Assembly (NCBI RefSeq): GCF_029968095.1
Contig: NZ_JASCIR010000033.1
Location: 1 to 64,000, forward strand
Reading direction: 5' to 3'
Length of the DNA: 64,000 bases
From: Streptomyces solicavernae
GTDB taxonomy: Bacteria; Actinomycetota; Actinomycetes; Streptomycetales; Streptomycetaceae
Shown: positions 1 to 8,868 of the stretch, piece after piece
Position numbering within the stretch: position 1 is the stretch's first letter
Layout: each line of letters starts with the position of its first letter
Notes under the pieces: model-generated
What the model saw: the letters and a program-made list of their open reading frames with translations, nothing else
What the model was told of the DNA's origin: nothing
Database searches by the model: none
Translations under genes and position numbers: made by a program

Positions 1-120
1 GGGTTTCGCTGAGTCCTGACCGTGAGGCCGACTGGGCGAGCGGGACGGACTGTTCGACGGGGACGGGGCGAGCTGGAACTCAAGGCGTTGTTCCGGTGAG
101 TGCCACGTCCCCGCCGCGGG

Positions 121-396
121 TCAGTCCGCCACCGATTCGTACACGGACTCCGGCCGCGCACGGCCGACTTCCGTGACGCTCAGCACGTTGATGAGCTTGT
201 CGAGTTGCTTGGTTACCTGCTCCAGCGGTGTGTCGTCCGCGTCGACCACGAGGGTGACCCGGGAGAAGCCGCCTCCCTCAGCCGGAACGACGGCGAGGGA
301 GTCGATGTTGAAGCCGCGCCGGCTGAAGAGGGCGGTGACCCTGGTGAGCGCGCTGGGCTTGTCCTCGACGAGGACCGACAACGTGTGTTTGCTCAT
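121..396 (-). CDS. ilvN: Acetolactate synthase small (regulatory) subunit, short form
   Basis: Regulatory subunit of acetohydroxyacid synthase, the first common step of valine, leucine and isoleucine synthesis. The 91-residue product is one ACT domain: it opens MSKHTLSVLVEDKPSALTRV and contains RRGFNIDSLAV, the usual valine-binding fold. Standard Streptomyces small subunits are about 170 residues, with a second C-terminal domain. This one stops after the ACT domain, like enterobacterial IlvN/IlvM. I chose the ATG at 396 because it overlaps the TGA of the large subunit as ATGA, which implies translational coupling. An in-frame start 18 nt upstream is possible but lies deeper inside ilvB. It may bind valine weakly or not at all; that is inference. 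Confidence 0.88.
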   Translation of the reverse strand: MSKHTLSVLVEDKPSALTRVTALFSRRGFNIDSLAVVPAEGGGFSRVTLVVDADDTPLEQVTKQLDKLINVLSVTEVGRARPESVYESVAD

Positions 397-2123
397 GAGT
401 CGTCGCTCTCCCACCTCGGAGTCATGTCTCGGGCGATCTTGATGTCGTCATTGCTGGTCCCGGCGGCGACCATGGGCCAGACCATGGCGTCCTCGTGGAC
501 CACGAAGTCGACGACCACCGGCACGTCGTTGATCTCCATTGCCTTGGCGATCGTGCCGTCCACGTCCTCGGGCCGTGTGCACCGCAGACCGACGCAGCCG
601 TAGGCTTCCGCCAGCTGCACGAAGTCGGGGACGCGCTGGGCCGTCTGCAGATCGGAGTTGGAGTACCGCTGGTCGTAGAAGAGCGACTGCCACTGGCGGA
701 TCATGCCGAGATTGCCGTTGTTGATGACCGCGATCTTGATCGGCACACCTTCGATCATGCAGGTGGCCAGCTCCTGATTGGTCATCTGGAAGCAGCCATC
801 TCCGTCGATCGCCCAAACCATCGTGTCCGGCCGCCCCATCTTGGCGCCCATCGCGGCGGGCACGGCGAAGCCCATCGTGCCCAGGCCGCCAGAGGTGATG
901 AAGGCGCCGGGCTTCTCGAAGCCGATGAAATGGGACGCCCACATCTGGTGCTGGCCGACGCCGGCCACGTAGAGGGCGTCCGGCCCGACGACGGAGCTGA
1001 GCCTTTCCAGGACATATTGCGGCGCCAGCGAGCCGTCCGCGAAGTCCTCGTACCCCAGCGGGTAGGTCTCCTTCAACCTGTGGAGCAGCGCACGCCACTT
1101 GACGTAGTCACCGGGGCGATCGATCGCGTGGACGAGGGCGCCGATGACCTCCCTGCAGTCACCCACGATCGGTACGTCCGCCACCCGGTTCTTGGAGATC
1201 TCCGCCGGGTCGATGTCCGCGTGGATGACCTTGGCCCGCGGTGCGAACGACGACAGCTGCCCGGTGACCCGGTCGTCGAACCGCACGCCCAGGGCGATCA
1301 GCAGGTCTGCCTTCTGCAGTGCGCCCACCGCCGAGACGCTGCCGTGCATGCCGGGCATCCCCATGTGGAGCGGGTGGCTGTCGGGGAAGATTCCCCTGGC
1401 CATCAGCGTGGTGACGACCGGAATACCGGTCAGCTCTGCCAGGCGGAGTAGTTCCGCCGAGGCGCCGGCCTTGTGCACGCCGCCGCCGACGTACAGCACC
1501 GGGCACTCGGCCTCGGAGATCAGCTTGGCCGCTTCCTGGATCTGCTTGGCGTGCGGCCGGGTGACCGGCCGGTAGCCCGGCAGGTGCGTCGTCGGCTCCC
1601 AGTGGAATTCGGCGCGGGCCTGCAACGCGTCCTTGGAGATGTCGACAAGCACCGGACCGGGACGGCCGCTGGAGGCGATGTGGAAGGCTTCCGCGATGGT
1701 GCGCGGGATGTCGTCGGGGTCGGTCACCAGGAAGTTGTGCTTGGTGATCGGAAGGGTGATCCCGCAGATGTCGGCTTCCTGGAAGGCGTCCGTGCCGATC
1801 AAGCCGCTCGGCACCTGACCGGTGATGGCGACCATCGGGACAGAGTCCATGTACGCGTCGGCGATCGGGGTGACCAGATTGGTGGCGCCCGGGCCGGAGG
1901 TGGCCATACAGACGCCGACCTTGCCGGTGGCCTGGGCGTACCCTTCCGCAGCGTGTCCGGCGCCCTGCTCGTGCCGAACAAGTACGTGGCGGACCTTGGT
2001 TGAGTCGTGGAGCGGATCGTAGGCGGGCAGAATGTGGCCGCCTGGATATCCGAACACGGTGTCGACGCCGACGTGCTCCAAAGCCCTGACCAGAGCTTGA
2101 GCACCTGTCATCTGTTCCGTCAT
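393..2123 (-). CDS. ilvB: Acetolactate synthase catalytic subunit
   Basis: Thiamine-diphosphate enzyme that condenses two pyruvates, or pyruvate and 2-ketobutyrate. The 576-residue product has the three expected domains: an N-terminal TPP-binding part with catalytic Glu at about residue 52 (RHEQGAGHAAEGYA), a central FAD-binding part, and the GDGCFQMTNQELA TPP/Mg motif near residue 440. Start ATG at 2123 has an AGGAAC-type site upstream; the open frame runs 41 codons further but without family similarity. A second in-frame ATG follows five codons on. Oddity: residue 30 is His (YPGGHILP), where the usual bacterial and plant sequence has Ala, Ser or Gly; in plant AHAS this alanine (A122) is a known inhibitor-resistance site. 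Trp at about 478 and the VRFDDRVTG segment are normal. Sits beside a foreign-looking cassette, so it may be a specialised copy. Confidence 0.92.
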   Translation of the reverse strand: MTEQMTGAQALVRALEHVGVDTVFGYPGGHILPAYDPLHDSTKVRHVLVRHEQGAGHAAEGYAQATGKVGVCMATSGPGATNLVTPIADAYMDSVPMVAITGQVPSGLIGTDAFQEADICGITLPITKHNFLVTDPDDIPRTIAEAFHIASSGRPGPVLVDISKDALQARAEFHWEPTTHLPGYRPVTRPHAKQIQEAAKLISEAECPVLYVGGGVHKAGASAELLRLAELTGIPVVTTLMARGIFPDSHPLHMGMPGMHGSVSAVGALQKADLLIALGVRFDDRVTGQLSSFAPRAKVIHADIDPAEISKNRVADVPIVGDCREVIGALVHAIDRPGDYVKWRALLHRLKETYPLGYEDFADGSLAPQYVLERLSSVVGPDALYVAGVGQHQMWASHFIGFEKPGAFITSGGLGTMGFAVPAAMGAKMGRPDTMVWAIDGDGCFQMTNQELATCMIEGVPIKIAVINNGNLGMIRQWQSLFYDQRYSNSDLQTAQRVPDFVQLAEAYGCVGLRCTRPEDVDGTIAKAMEINDVPVVVDFVVHEDAMVWPMVAAGTSNDDIKIARDMTPRWESDDS

Positions 2124-2768
2124 CTGCTCGTTCCTGTTGGCTTGGTTCGAATGCTGGGCGTGCCTGCTGACCCGAATGGGATGAGAGGAAAGACGCCCGT
2201 TCGCACGAATGATTCGAAGGGCAGCGCGCAGAACTCGGCAGTTCACGGACGGTAAGTCCGGGAAGTATTACGAGGTGGCGCGCTGGGAGCGGTGTCGGGT
2301 GACGACAATGCGCTCGGCGGCTCCGAGGGACCGAAACTCTCGTCGGAGCAGAGCGAGTCCGTTCGTGACGGCTCAAGCAAGTTCCCGCAGCAAATCACGG
2401 GAACGCGAGGTTCCAGCTTATCTTCCCGCTGCGTGGCGATGCCAGTCCCCCGGGCTCCGGGCAGTCGCTCCGCCCATGATCGTGCGGGGGTTGGATTTTG
2501 CCCAACTCCCGGGACCAGGCGGCCCGATGGAACGAGATAATCGGACCATCGGCCCAAGTGTGCAGGGCCACGGATTCCTGACGGACGGCCCGGACGGCCC
2601 GGACGACGCAAGGCGCGCCGGGGCGGCGCCTCTGGCGGCATCGTCAGTGTGACATCCGCACTCCCGCAAATGCGGTCAACCACTCAGGACCCAGAGCGAG
2701 TTGGTTGAGGCTCCGCACCCTCCACGTTTTGCGTTCGGATCACGAGGGCGTATGCGGAATCCTCCGGA
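2124..2768. other. Upstream region of ilvB and left edge of the low-GC cassette
   Basis: No convincing gene. On the minus strand a TTGACC box (2674-2679) followed by a short hairpin (CCGCA ... TGCGG, about 2656-2678) could be the ilvB promoter region. The roughly 530-nt leader is long, so attenuation is possible, but I found no valine/leucine/isoleucine-rich leader peptide. G+C falls towards the MFS gene stop at 2769; the left edge of the foreign cassette therefore probably lies between about 2700 and 2770. Confidence 0.4.
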
Positions 2769-3983
2769 TCACCCGGCCGTCGCGGGACGCCGCGGCACCA
2801 GCTCCGTCAGATAGTAAAGGCTCGCCAGCAACGGGAAGGCAATACCGCACCATGCGATACCCACCCAACCGTACGTCGCATACACCGAACTGGCCACGGC
2901 CGACCCCACCGCGCCTCCAACGAAGAAAATCGCCATGTAGAGACCGTTCAGTCGACTGCGCATTTCCGCCCCCAGCGAAAAGATCGCACGCTGCCCCAGC
3001 ACCAGGTTGCACGAGACCCCAACGTCGAGCAGTAGCGCCGCGATGAACAGGGCCGCGACACCGTGTCCGCCGCTTGCAAACACCAAGAGAAAACAGGCCA
3101 CGACAGTCAGGATCGCGAAGGCCGTCGCAGGTTTCGTCAGACCACGGTCGGCGACACGGCCCGCAACCGGCGCGACAAAAGCTCCTAGCACCGCCGCCAG
3201 GGAGAATAGGGCAATGCCGCCTTGACTCAGGCCGCACGCCGGGCTCGCCAGGATCAGTGGCACAGCAGTCCAGAACAGACTGAACGCCCCGAACAACAAG
3301 GCATGGTAGAACGCCCGTCGCCTCAGGATCGGCGTGCGGACGAGCAGCTGACCCATCGACCCCAACAACGCCAGGTAGTGGAAGGACGTGCTCGGCTTTC
3401 TTTCCGGAAGGGCCGAGCGCAAGGTCACGGCAAGCACCAGCATCAGTCCGGCGGAGATGGCAAATATCGCACGCCAGCCGAGCAGATCTGTCGTCATGCT
3501 GGCTACGGGCCGCGCAAGCAGGATGCCCATCAGCAATCCACTCATGACGTTGCCGACGACCCGTCCGCGGCTTTCTTCCGGGGCCAGATGAGCCGCGAAG
3601 GGCACCAGCATCTGCACCACGACCGAACTCAGGCCGATCACCAGCGAAGCGGCAAGAAAAAAGCCGGCGTTCGATGCAACGGACGCGCTCAGCAGCGCCG
3701 CCATGCATGCCACCAATGTGACCATGATGAGACGACGGTTCTCAAAGATGTCGCCCAACGGAACCAGCACAACAAGGCCGACGCCATAGCCGATCTGAGT
3801 CAGGGTCACAACCACACTGGAGGCATTCACGTTCAACCCCACATCGGGGCCGATCAAAGCCACCAGGGGCTGCGCGTAATAGATGTTGGCTGCGACCGCG
3901 CCGCAGGCCAGAGCCATCAAGAAGGTCAGTCCGCGTGACATGCGTAGCTGCGCCGTCTGGCTTGTTTCACTCTCAGTGGTCAT
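2769..3983 (-). CDS. MFS transporter (drug/sugar-efflux type)
   Basis: Product of 404 residues with 12 predicted hydrophobic segments, a short hydrophilic N terminus and a charged loop in the middle, typical of the major facilitator superfamily. The segment after TM2-TM3, with PLGDIFENRRLI, corresponds to the conserved loop 2-3 motif G-x-x-x-D-R/N-x-G-R-R/K. A second-half equivalent, GRVADRGLTKPA, is also present. It is the most downstream gene of a minus-strand cassette of phenol-modifying enzymes, so export of the pathway product, or self-protection, is the likely role. It starts 30 nt after the methyltransferase stop. Base composition is lower in G+C than core genes of this window, as in the whole cassette. 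Substrate unknown. Confidence 0.85.
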   Translation of the reverse strand: MTTESETSQTAQLRMSRGLTFLMALACGAVAANIYYAQPLVALIGPDVGLNVNASSVVVTLTQIGYGVGLVVLVPLGDIFENRRLIMVTLVACMAALLSASVASNAGFFLAASLVIGLSSVVVQMLVPFAAHLAPEESRGRVVGNVMSGLLMGILLARPVASMTTDLLGWRAIFAISAGLMLVLAVTLRSALPERKPSTSFHYLALLGSMGQLLVRTPILRRRAFYHALLFGAFSLFWTAVPLILASPACGLSQGGIALFSLAAVLGAFVAPVAGRVADRGLTKPATAFAILTVVACFLLVFASGGHGVAALFIAALLLDVGVSCNLVLGQRAIFSLGAEMRSRLNGLYMAIFFVGGAVGSAVASSVYATYGWVGIAWCGIAFPLLASLYYLTELVPRRPATAG

Positions 3984-4013
3984 TGCTCTCTCGACAAAAT
4001 AGGGACTCGAGGT

Positions 4014-5078
4014 TCACACGGCACATGCTTGGATGACCGAAAATTCCGGACGGGCAGACAGCACTTGAGGAGCGGAAAAGTCTGCCGCATTCAGAAGCCG
4101 ATTGAAGTCATCCAGTGTCCGCTCACGCCCTCCATGCAGTAGCAGCATTTGCAGATCCAGCACCAGATCGAGCGGATCACACTCCTGCGGCGATTCCTGC
4201 AGGACGCGGTCTACGACAACGAGCCGTGCGCCGGCGTCCATCGCCTTGCGGCAATTGCGGAGAATGGACTCCGCCTTCTCATCCGGCCAATCGTGAAGAA
4301 TCCACGACAGGATGTAGATATCCCCTCCTGCTGGCACCGCGTCGAAGAAACTGCCCACACACGTGCTCAGTCGATCGTGCCCAGACGCCCCGGACCCGGC
4401 CGAAATTACGCTGGCCTGGTCATATACCACGGCTTGCACGGTCGGATTTCGTTCGAGAATCGTCCGCGCCAGGCTGCCAGTTCCTCCGCCGACATCGATC
4501 ACTCGTTCACCTGGGGCCACAGTGAGTACATCGGCGATCGCCGCGTAGCGCCCCGGATATCCGCTTGCCATATAGCGCTGATAGAGCGCTTCCTCTTCAG
4601 GACTTCCGTTCATATACGAAAAGAAGTCTTGACCATTGACGTGCGAGAACGCTTCCTCGCCGGTATCGACGCAGTGACTCAATGCTCCCCAGGACCGCCA
4701 GACGCCCGGCATCGCCCAAAACCGTGCAGCCCAGTGGAGCGAGGGGCCGGTCGTGGTCCTCAATAGGCGCGAGGCTTCATTGTGGCGAATTCTGCCGTCC
4801 GCATCGACCTCGAATATGCCATGGGACGACAGTGCTCGGGCAACTCGAGTCAATACGTCTGCGTGAACCTTCAAGTGTTCAGACAGAGGGGTCAGCGAGG
4901 TTCCCTCTTCGTCCACTGCATCGGGCAGTCCGACTTCGCAGGCCGCAGCAATCATCTGGGTGACCGCCATGCCGCGAATCAGCTCTTGCATCCTCCGGAT
5001 GTTGCTGGCAGCCGATGCCCCGATCTCAGCATTTTCGTGCGTAACGGGCTCCGCCTGGAAAGACGTCTGGATAGTCAT
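4014..5078 (-). CDS. SAM-dependent O-methyltransferase (small-molecule type)
   Basis: Class I methyltransferase of the acetylserotonin/caffeate O-methyltransferase family, 354 residues. The N-terminal half is a winged-helix dimerisation domain (AVTQMIAAACEVGLPDAV onward). The C-terminal half holds the SAM motif VIDVGGGTGSLA near residue 185 and the ILHDWPDEKA segment, whose His is the usual catalytic base that deprotonates a substrate hydroxyl. Expected substrate: a phenol or catechol produced by the neighbouring hydroxylases. I prefer ATG 5078 to the GTG at 5084 because AAGAGG lies 5 nt upstream of the ATG. Only 11 nt separate it from the upstream hydroxylase stop, so they are co-transcribed. 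Confidence 0.88.
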   Translation of the reverse strand: MTIQTSFQAEPVTHENAEIGASAASNIRRMQELIRGMAVTQMIAAACEVGLPDAVDEEGTSLTPLSEHLKVHADVLTRVARALSSHGIFEVDADGRIRHNEASRLLRTTTGPSLHWAARFWAMPGVWRSWGALSHCVDTGEEAFSHVNGQDFFSYMNGSPEEEALYQRYMASGYPGRYAAIADVLTVAPGERVIDVGGGTGSLARTILERNPTVQAVVYDQASVISAGSGASGHDRLSTCVGSFFDAVPAGGDIYILSWILHDWPDEKAESILRNCRKAMDAGARLVVVDRVLQESPQECDPLDLVLDLQMLLLHGGRERTLDDFNRLLNAADFSAPQVLSARPEFSVIQACAV

Positions 5079-5089
5079 GCGCACCTCTT

Positions 5090-6916
5090 CTACTCGGTCA
5101 TCGCCATATCTGGACGAGCCGCTGAGGCCCGCTCATCTCCAGAGCGAATCAGCCCATCCCGATCGCCCTGTTCTTTCGAATCTCGCCCAAGAACCTCGCA
5201 CAAGGCCGTGCGCAGCGAATCCACGGCTGCAGCGGAATCCGCCTTGCGCCAGGCGACAAATGCATCCGGCCGCACCAGTAGACAACCGTCTTCCGGCACT
5301 TCCGCCACATCCGCCCAATCACCATAGAGATCCTGCAAGGCATGGCCGGGGCCGATGACATGCGCAGCAATCTCGATGTTCAGCTCTTCCGAAAGGCGCT
5401 TGGCGGCCTCTAGCCAAATTTGCCCGTTCAGCCCCGTCAGCAAGGTAAATCTTCCCTTGCCCACCACGTCCAGGCTCGAGACCTGCGTACCCTGCCGGTC
5501 AAGCCACGCATGCGGCAAGCGCGCGCCGGGCCGGCTGGACGCCTGGTAGTACAGCTCAGGATCGCGCTGCCATGCGGGCTGCGCCGTACCGTCCGGGCAG
5601 ACAGCGTCGGATTCATAACGCTGATTGAGTTCCACGCCTTGCGTTGCAAACTCATAGGATTTGAGCTCGATAGCCTCCCGCAACATTCTGCGCTTTTCGA
5701 CACCCGCCGCGGAAGCCTCCTTCAAGACGGACATATTGGCACGCATCTGCTCCGCATCCAGGTTCGCGTCCAAGCCGAGTACGGAAAAGATGCCTCCGAA
5801 TTGCTCGATGCTCCTGTTTGCGCGTTCGACGATTTGCTTGCCAATCGGCGCGCGTTCTTGATCGTAAGTGCTCAGCAATCGGTCCGAAGCCTGCCCCTTC
5901 AAGACCATCGCCATTTTCCACGCCAAATTATAGGAATCCTGAATCGACGTGTTCGAGCCCAAGCCGTTCGACGGTGGATGACGATGCACCGCATCGCCCA
6001 TACAAAATACCCGCCCTTGGGAATACTTGGTGGCGTACTTCTGGTTCACTGTCCACGTCGAGACCGAGCGTATGGTGATGTCCACTGAATCGTCGCCGAT
6101 CAATTGACGGGCGATGCCGACCGCATCGATTTCAGAGACATCGGGCTCGCCTGCACTCATGTCGTATCCCCACACGATCTGCCACTCGTTCCATGGTCTG
6201 ACCATGCGAAGTAGGCCCATGCCGATGCCCCCGACATTGGCACCCGGCTGCATAACCCACCAAAGATAGCCGGGACGGTGCGCCACCAGGTGGGAGAGAT
6301 CCGCCTGCAGAATGATGCTGATACTTCCGGCGAGCCCCATGTGGCCTTCCATGGGCAGGCCGATCTGCTCCGCTACGAGACTATTGCCGCCGTCCGCCCC
6401 GATCAGGTATTTGGCCCGAATCACATAACGCTCGCGCTTCAATCTGTCCAAGACATGCGCGGTGACACCATGCTCGTCCTGGTCGAGCCGCAGGAATTCC
6501 GTGTCGAATCGCACATGACTGCCGCGCTCAGCAGCATTGGACAACAAGATGGGTTCAAGCAAGTTCTGCGGAAGGTCGCAATGTTCGGCCGGGCTGGCCA
6601 ACGAATAATCGCTCTGCCGTTGTGGCCTGTTGGCGCCATAGGGCAATCTACCCAGTTCATCGCCTACCAGGCTGGTGCAGAAGACGACGTTTCCCATTAT
6701 CTCTTTAGGTGAAGCCTTGGCAAGAATTTCGCCTGCCACGTTCAAGTCTCGGAAGACCTCCATTGTGCGCTGATTCTTGTAATGCGCACGCGGAGTGTCG
6801 GCAAGCCACCGATATTTCGTGATCACGAGGTTATCGATGCCGTAAGTACTCAGCATCAATGCCGCGGATGACCCCGCCGGACCGCTCCCGACGATCAGGA
6901 CGTCAGTGTCGTACAC
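5090..6916 (-). CDS. FAD-dependent phenol hydroxylase, 2,4-dichlorophenol 6-monooxygenase (TfdB)-like
   Basis: Group A flavoprotein aromatic hydroxylase of 608 residues, which would add a hydroxyl ortho to a phenolic OH using NAD(P)H and oxygen. Visible parts: N-terminal FAD dinucleotide motif VLIVGSGPAGSSAAL; DTPRAHYKNQRTMEVFRDL, characteristic of TfdB-type enzymes; the DG motif region GADGGNSLVAEQIGLP near residue 175; the second FAD motif FCMGDAVHRHPPSNGLGSN near 305; and a thioredoxin-like C-terminal domain. Start is GTG with GGAG 9 nt upstream. Much closer in feel to proteobacterial chlorophenol and phenol hydroxylases than to Streptomyces polyketide hydroxylases, although the RdmE/PgaE group is the fallback family. 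Chlorinated substrates are not implied: no halogenase is nearby. Confidence 0.88.
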   Translation of the reverse strand: MYDTDVLIVGSGPAGSSAALMLSTYGIDNLVITKYRWLADTPRAHYKNQRTMEVFRDLNVAGEILAKASPKEIMGNVVFCTSLVGDELGRLPYGANRPQRQSDYSLASPAEHCDLPQNLLEPILLSNAAERGSHVRFDTEFLRLDQDEHGVTAHVLDRLKRERYVIRAKYLIGADGGNSLVAEQIGLPMEGHMGLAGSISIILQADLSHLVAHRPGYLWWVMQPGANVGGIGMGLLRMVRPWNEWQIVWGYDMSAGEPDVSEIDAVGIARQLIGDDSVDITIRSVSTWTVNQKYATKYSQGRVFCMGDAVHRHPPSNGLGSNTSIQDSYNLAWKMAMVLKGQASDRLLSTYDQERAPIGKQIVERANRSIEQFGGIFSVLGLDANLDAEQMRANMSVLKEASAAGVEKRRMLREAIELKSYEFATQGVELNQRYESDAVCPDGTAQPAWQRDPELYYQASSRPGARLPHAWLDRQGTQVSSLDVVGKGRFTLLTGLNGQIWLEAAKRLSEELNIEIAAHVIGPGHALQDLYGDWADVAEVPEDGCLLVRPDAFVAWRKADSAAAVDSLRTALCEVLGRDSKEQGDRDGLIRSGDERASAARPDMAMTE

Positions 6917-6934
6917 GTGAAATGTCTCCTGAAT

Positions 6935-8092
6935 TCATATAACGGTGAGGGTGCTGGACCTGCGCGGCGCAAGATCAATGTTCATCGCGTCATGGCTGAA
7001 AACCCAAGCTGGGTCTTCGGCATCCTTGAGCCACGAGTTTTCCGCGGACACGGCTTGGATCCGACCGGTACGTTGCTTGCGACTCTCGGCGTAACGCCAG
7101 AATGCCGCCTCGATCTCGTCCTCAACTTCCAGGCAACGCAGCAGCAGCACGCCGTCCTCGATGGCCATGGCCGCCCCTTGAGCCATGTGCGGCCTCATGG
7201 GATGACAGGCGTCGCCCAGTAGCGCAATTCGCCCTCGGCCCCATTGCTGCAACGGCGGGCGCTCGAAGAGCGGCCATTTGCTCAAGGATTCAGCCGCATT
7301 TAGTAGGCTGCGGACTTCATCGCAAGAGCCGGTGAAGGCGTCCAGCATCTCGTCCCTATCGCCGTCGACCCAGGACTGTGGATGCGTCCACGCATCAGCC
7401 GCCGTGCCGGCGACAAAGTAATAGTCATCGCTCCGGGAATCGATCAGGTAGCCGATGACAAAACTGTCGTCGGCCCACCACTTGGTAATGCACCGCCTGT
7501 CGACAGGGACTCGGGTGTCCGCAGGCACTATCGCCCGGTACGCGATCTGGCCAGCAAAACTGGGGCGTTCAGCGCCGTGCATCACTTCACGGACCTGGGA
7601 CCCCAGACCATCGGCACCGATGACGCAGGAGGCTTCGGCGGTGCTTCCATCGGCAAAGCGCATCCGCACCACCTTGCCGCAATCGTCGAGCGAAACCAGT
7701 CGCTTGTCGTACTGCACGCTGCCCGGCCGCAGGGCATTGATTAGTTCTCGATGGAGCACGCCGCGGCCGACGGTGAGATAGGGAGCTCCATACCTCTCCT
7801 TCGCTTGGTCACCGAGCGACAATGTGCACCTGACGGAATTCGATACCAGGTTCCGGCTGGTAAACGATCCGGGCAAGCACCCGGACCTGATAAGCGCATC
7901 ATCGATCCCAATGTGGCCCAAGATGCGCATCACATTAGGCGTCAGATGAATCCCGGCGCCAGCGGGCTCAAATTTGCGCGCCTGTTCGAATACCGCTACG
8001 GAATAACCGGCTTGCTGCAGCAACACGGCGGTCGCGGCTCCGCCCAATCCGCCGCCGACGACGGCCATGGAATTCTTGTTATCGATGCCCAT
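6935..8092 (-). CDS. FAD-dependent monooxygenase, 6-hydroxynicotinate 3-monooxygenase/salicylate hydroxylase-like
   Basis: Flavoprotein monooxygenase of 385 residues. N-terminal FAD motif AVVGGGLGGAATAVLLQQAG, central DG motif GADGLGSQVREVMHG, and a C-terminal ALLGDACHPMRPHMAQGA FAD-binding segment. The nearest family I recognise is NicC, which hydroxylates 6-hydroxynicotinate with loss of the carboxylate; related salicylate and 4-hydroxybenzoate 1-hydroxylases are also oxidative decarboxylases. In this cassette protocatechuate is a plausible substrate, giving 1,2,4-trihydroxybenzene, but that is inference. Starts 58 nt after the cupin stop and ends 18 nt before the next hydroxylase starts. 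The end of the protein, SWLKDAEDPAWVFSHD, also matches NicC-type proteins. Confidence 0.85.
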   Translation of the reverse strand: MGIDNKNSMAVVGGGLGGAATAVLLQQAGYSVAVFEQARKFEPAGAGIHLTPNVMRILGHIGIDDALIRSGCLPGSFTSRNLVSNSVRCTLSLGDQAKERYGAPYLTVGRGVLHRELINALRPGSVQYDKRLVSLDDCGKVVRMRFADGSTAEASCVIGADGLGSQVREVMHGAERPSFAGQIAYRAIVPADTRVPVDRRCITKWWADDSFVIGYLIDSRSDDYYFVAGTAADAWTHPQSWVDGDRDEMLDAFTGSCDEVRSLLNAAESLSKWPLFERPPLQQWGRGRIALLGDACHPMRPHMAQGAAMAIEDGVLLLRCLEVEDEIEAAFWRYAESRKQRTGRIQAVSAENSWLKDAEDPAWVFSHDAMNIDLAPRRSSTLTVI

Positions 8093-8150
8093 GGGACTCT
8101 CGACCCCTCATGCGCTTTCTCCCGGACTCGATGGCGTAAGTGGCGTAAGA

Positions 8151-8819
8151 CTAGGCCTGTGCCTCAATTTCATCGTGGATCAGGTTCAGCAACGTCGCGC
8201 GCCTGTCGCTCGGCAGCCAGTCGGGCCTGTCTTCTACGACGTGTTGGACAAAGTCCCAAAAGTCCGCACTCTGATTGATGCCGTAGTCGCGAGCCATGGA
8301 AATAAGGCGAATGCGGGACATGAAATCTGGCTCCGCTATTTCCTGCTTGCTGGTCACGACCTTACCTGCGTTCATGAAATACGGGAGGATTGAGCTCTCC
8401 GGCGTATCCGGCGTCCAGACCAGCCACATCTCTTGGGTGACGCTGCTTGTATTGACGAAACCATGCGTGTAGTTGCGCGGAACGTAAAGCAGCTCTTTCG
8501 GACGCATCGGCAGCATGGAGACCGTTTCCTTTTCGGCACCATTACCCGGCGTGATGTCCAAGTCAGGGAATTCGTTAGGCCCCATGAAGATGCTGAATCC
8601 GCCGTTCGGCGCATAGAACCATTCATCGGTACGGTGATGGATATGCGGCGGTGGGCCAACGTGCGGCGGGACGGTCAGCTTGGAGAACAGGTACTTGCCG
8701 CCGTTGCTTTCGCCGGTTTGCACGAAGTCGAAGACCTCGCCTGCCGGGCCGAGTACCAACGGCTTCTCCGGGCCACGCTTGATCTCCGGGAAGTCGAATA
8801 CTTCGTACTCTGTGCTCAT
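8151..8819 (-). CDS. Cupin-domain protein (quercetinase-like, putative dioxygenase)
   Basis: Product of 222 residues with a single cupin barrel. Metal-ligand motif 1 is PPHIHHRTDEWFYAPNG (two or three His plus Glu, residues 57-73); motif 2 supplies the last His in PRNYTHGFVNTS, near residue 118. This arrangement is typical of quercetin 2,3-dioxygenase-like and other small cupins that use Fe or Mn to cleave or oxidise phenolics, though non-enzymatic cupins look similar. The C-terminal 90 residues are helical and unlike common cupins. Position between the dehydratase and the two hydroxylases suggests it acts on a di- or trihydroxybenzene intermediate. Function uncertain. Confidence 0.75.
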   Translation of the reverse strand: MSTEYEVFDFPEIKRGPEKPLVLGPAGEVFDFVQTGESNGGKYLFSKLTVPPHVGPPPHIHHRTDEWFYAPNGGFSIFMGPNEFPDLDITPGNGAEKETVSMLPMRPKELLYVPRNYTHGFVNTSSVTQEMWLVWTPDTPESSILPYFMNAGKVVTSKQEIAEPDFMSRIRLISMARDYGINQSADFWDFVQHVVEDRPDWLPSDRRATLLNLIHDEIEAQA

Positions 8820-8868
8820 TGCATCGTCTTTCTTCTCAGGGAGCCGGCAGCCAAGTGCCGTCGTTGCA

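Noticed and set aside
2124..2768. Branched-chain amino acid attenuator leader peptide for ilvB
   Set aside because: No short frame rich in Val, Leu and Ile with a following terminator-antiterminator pair could be read.
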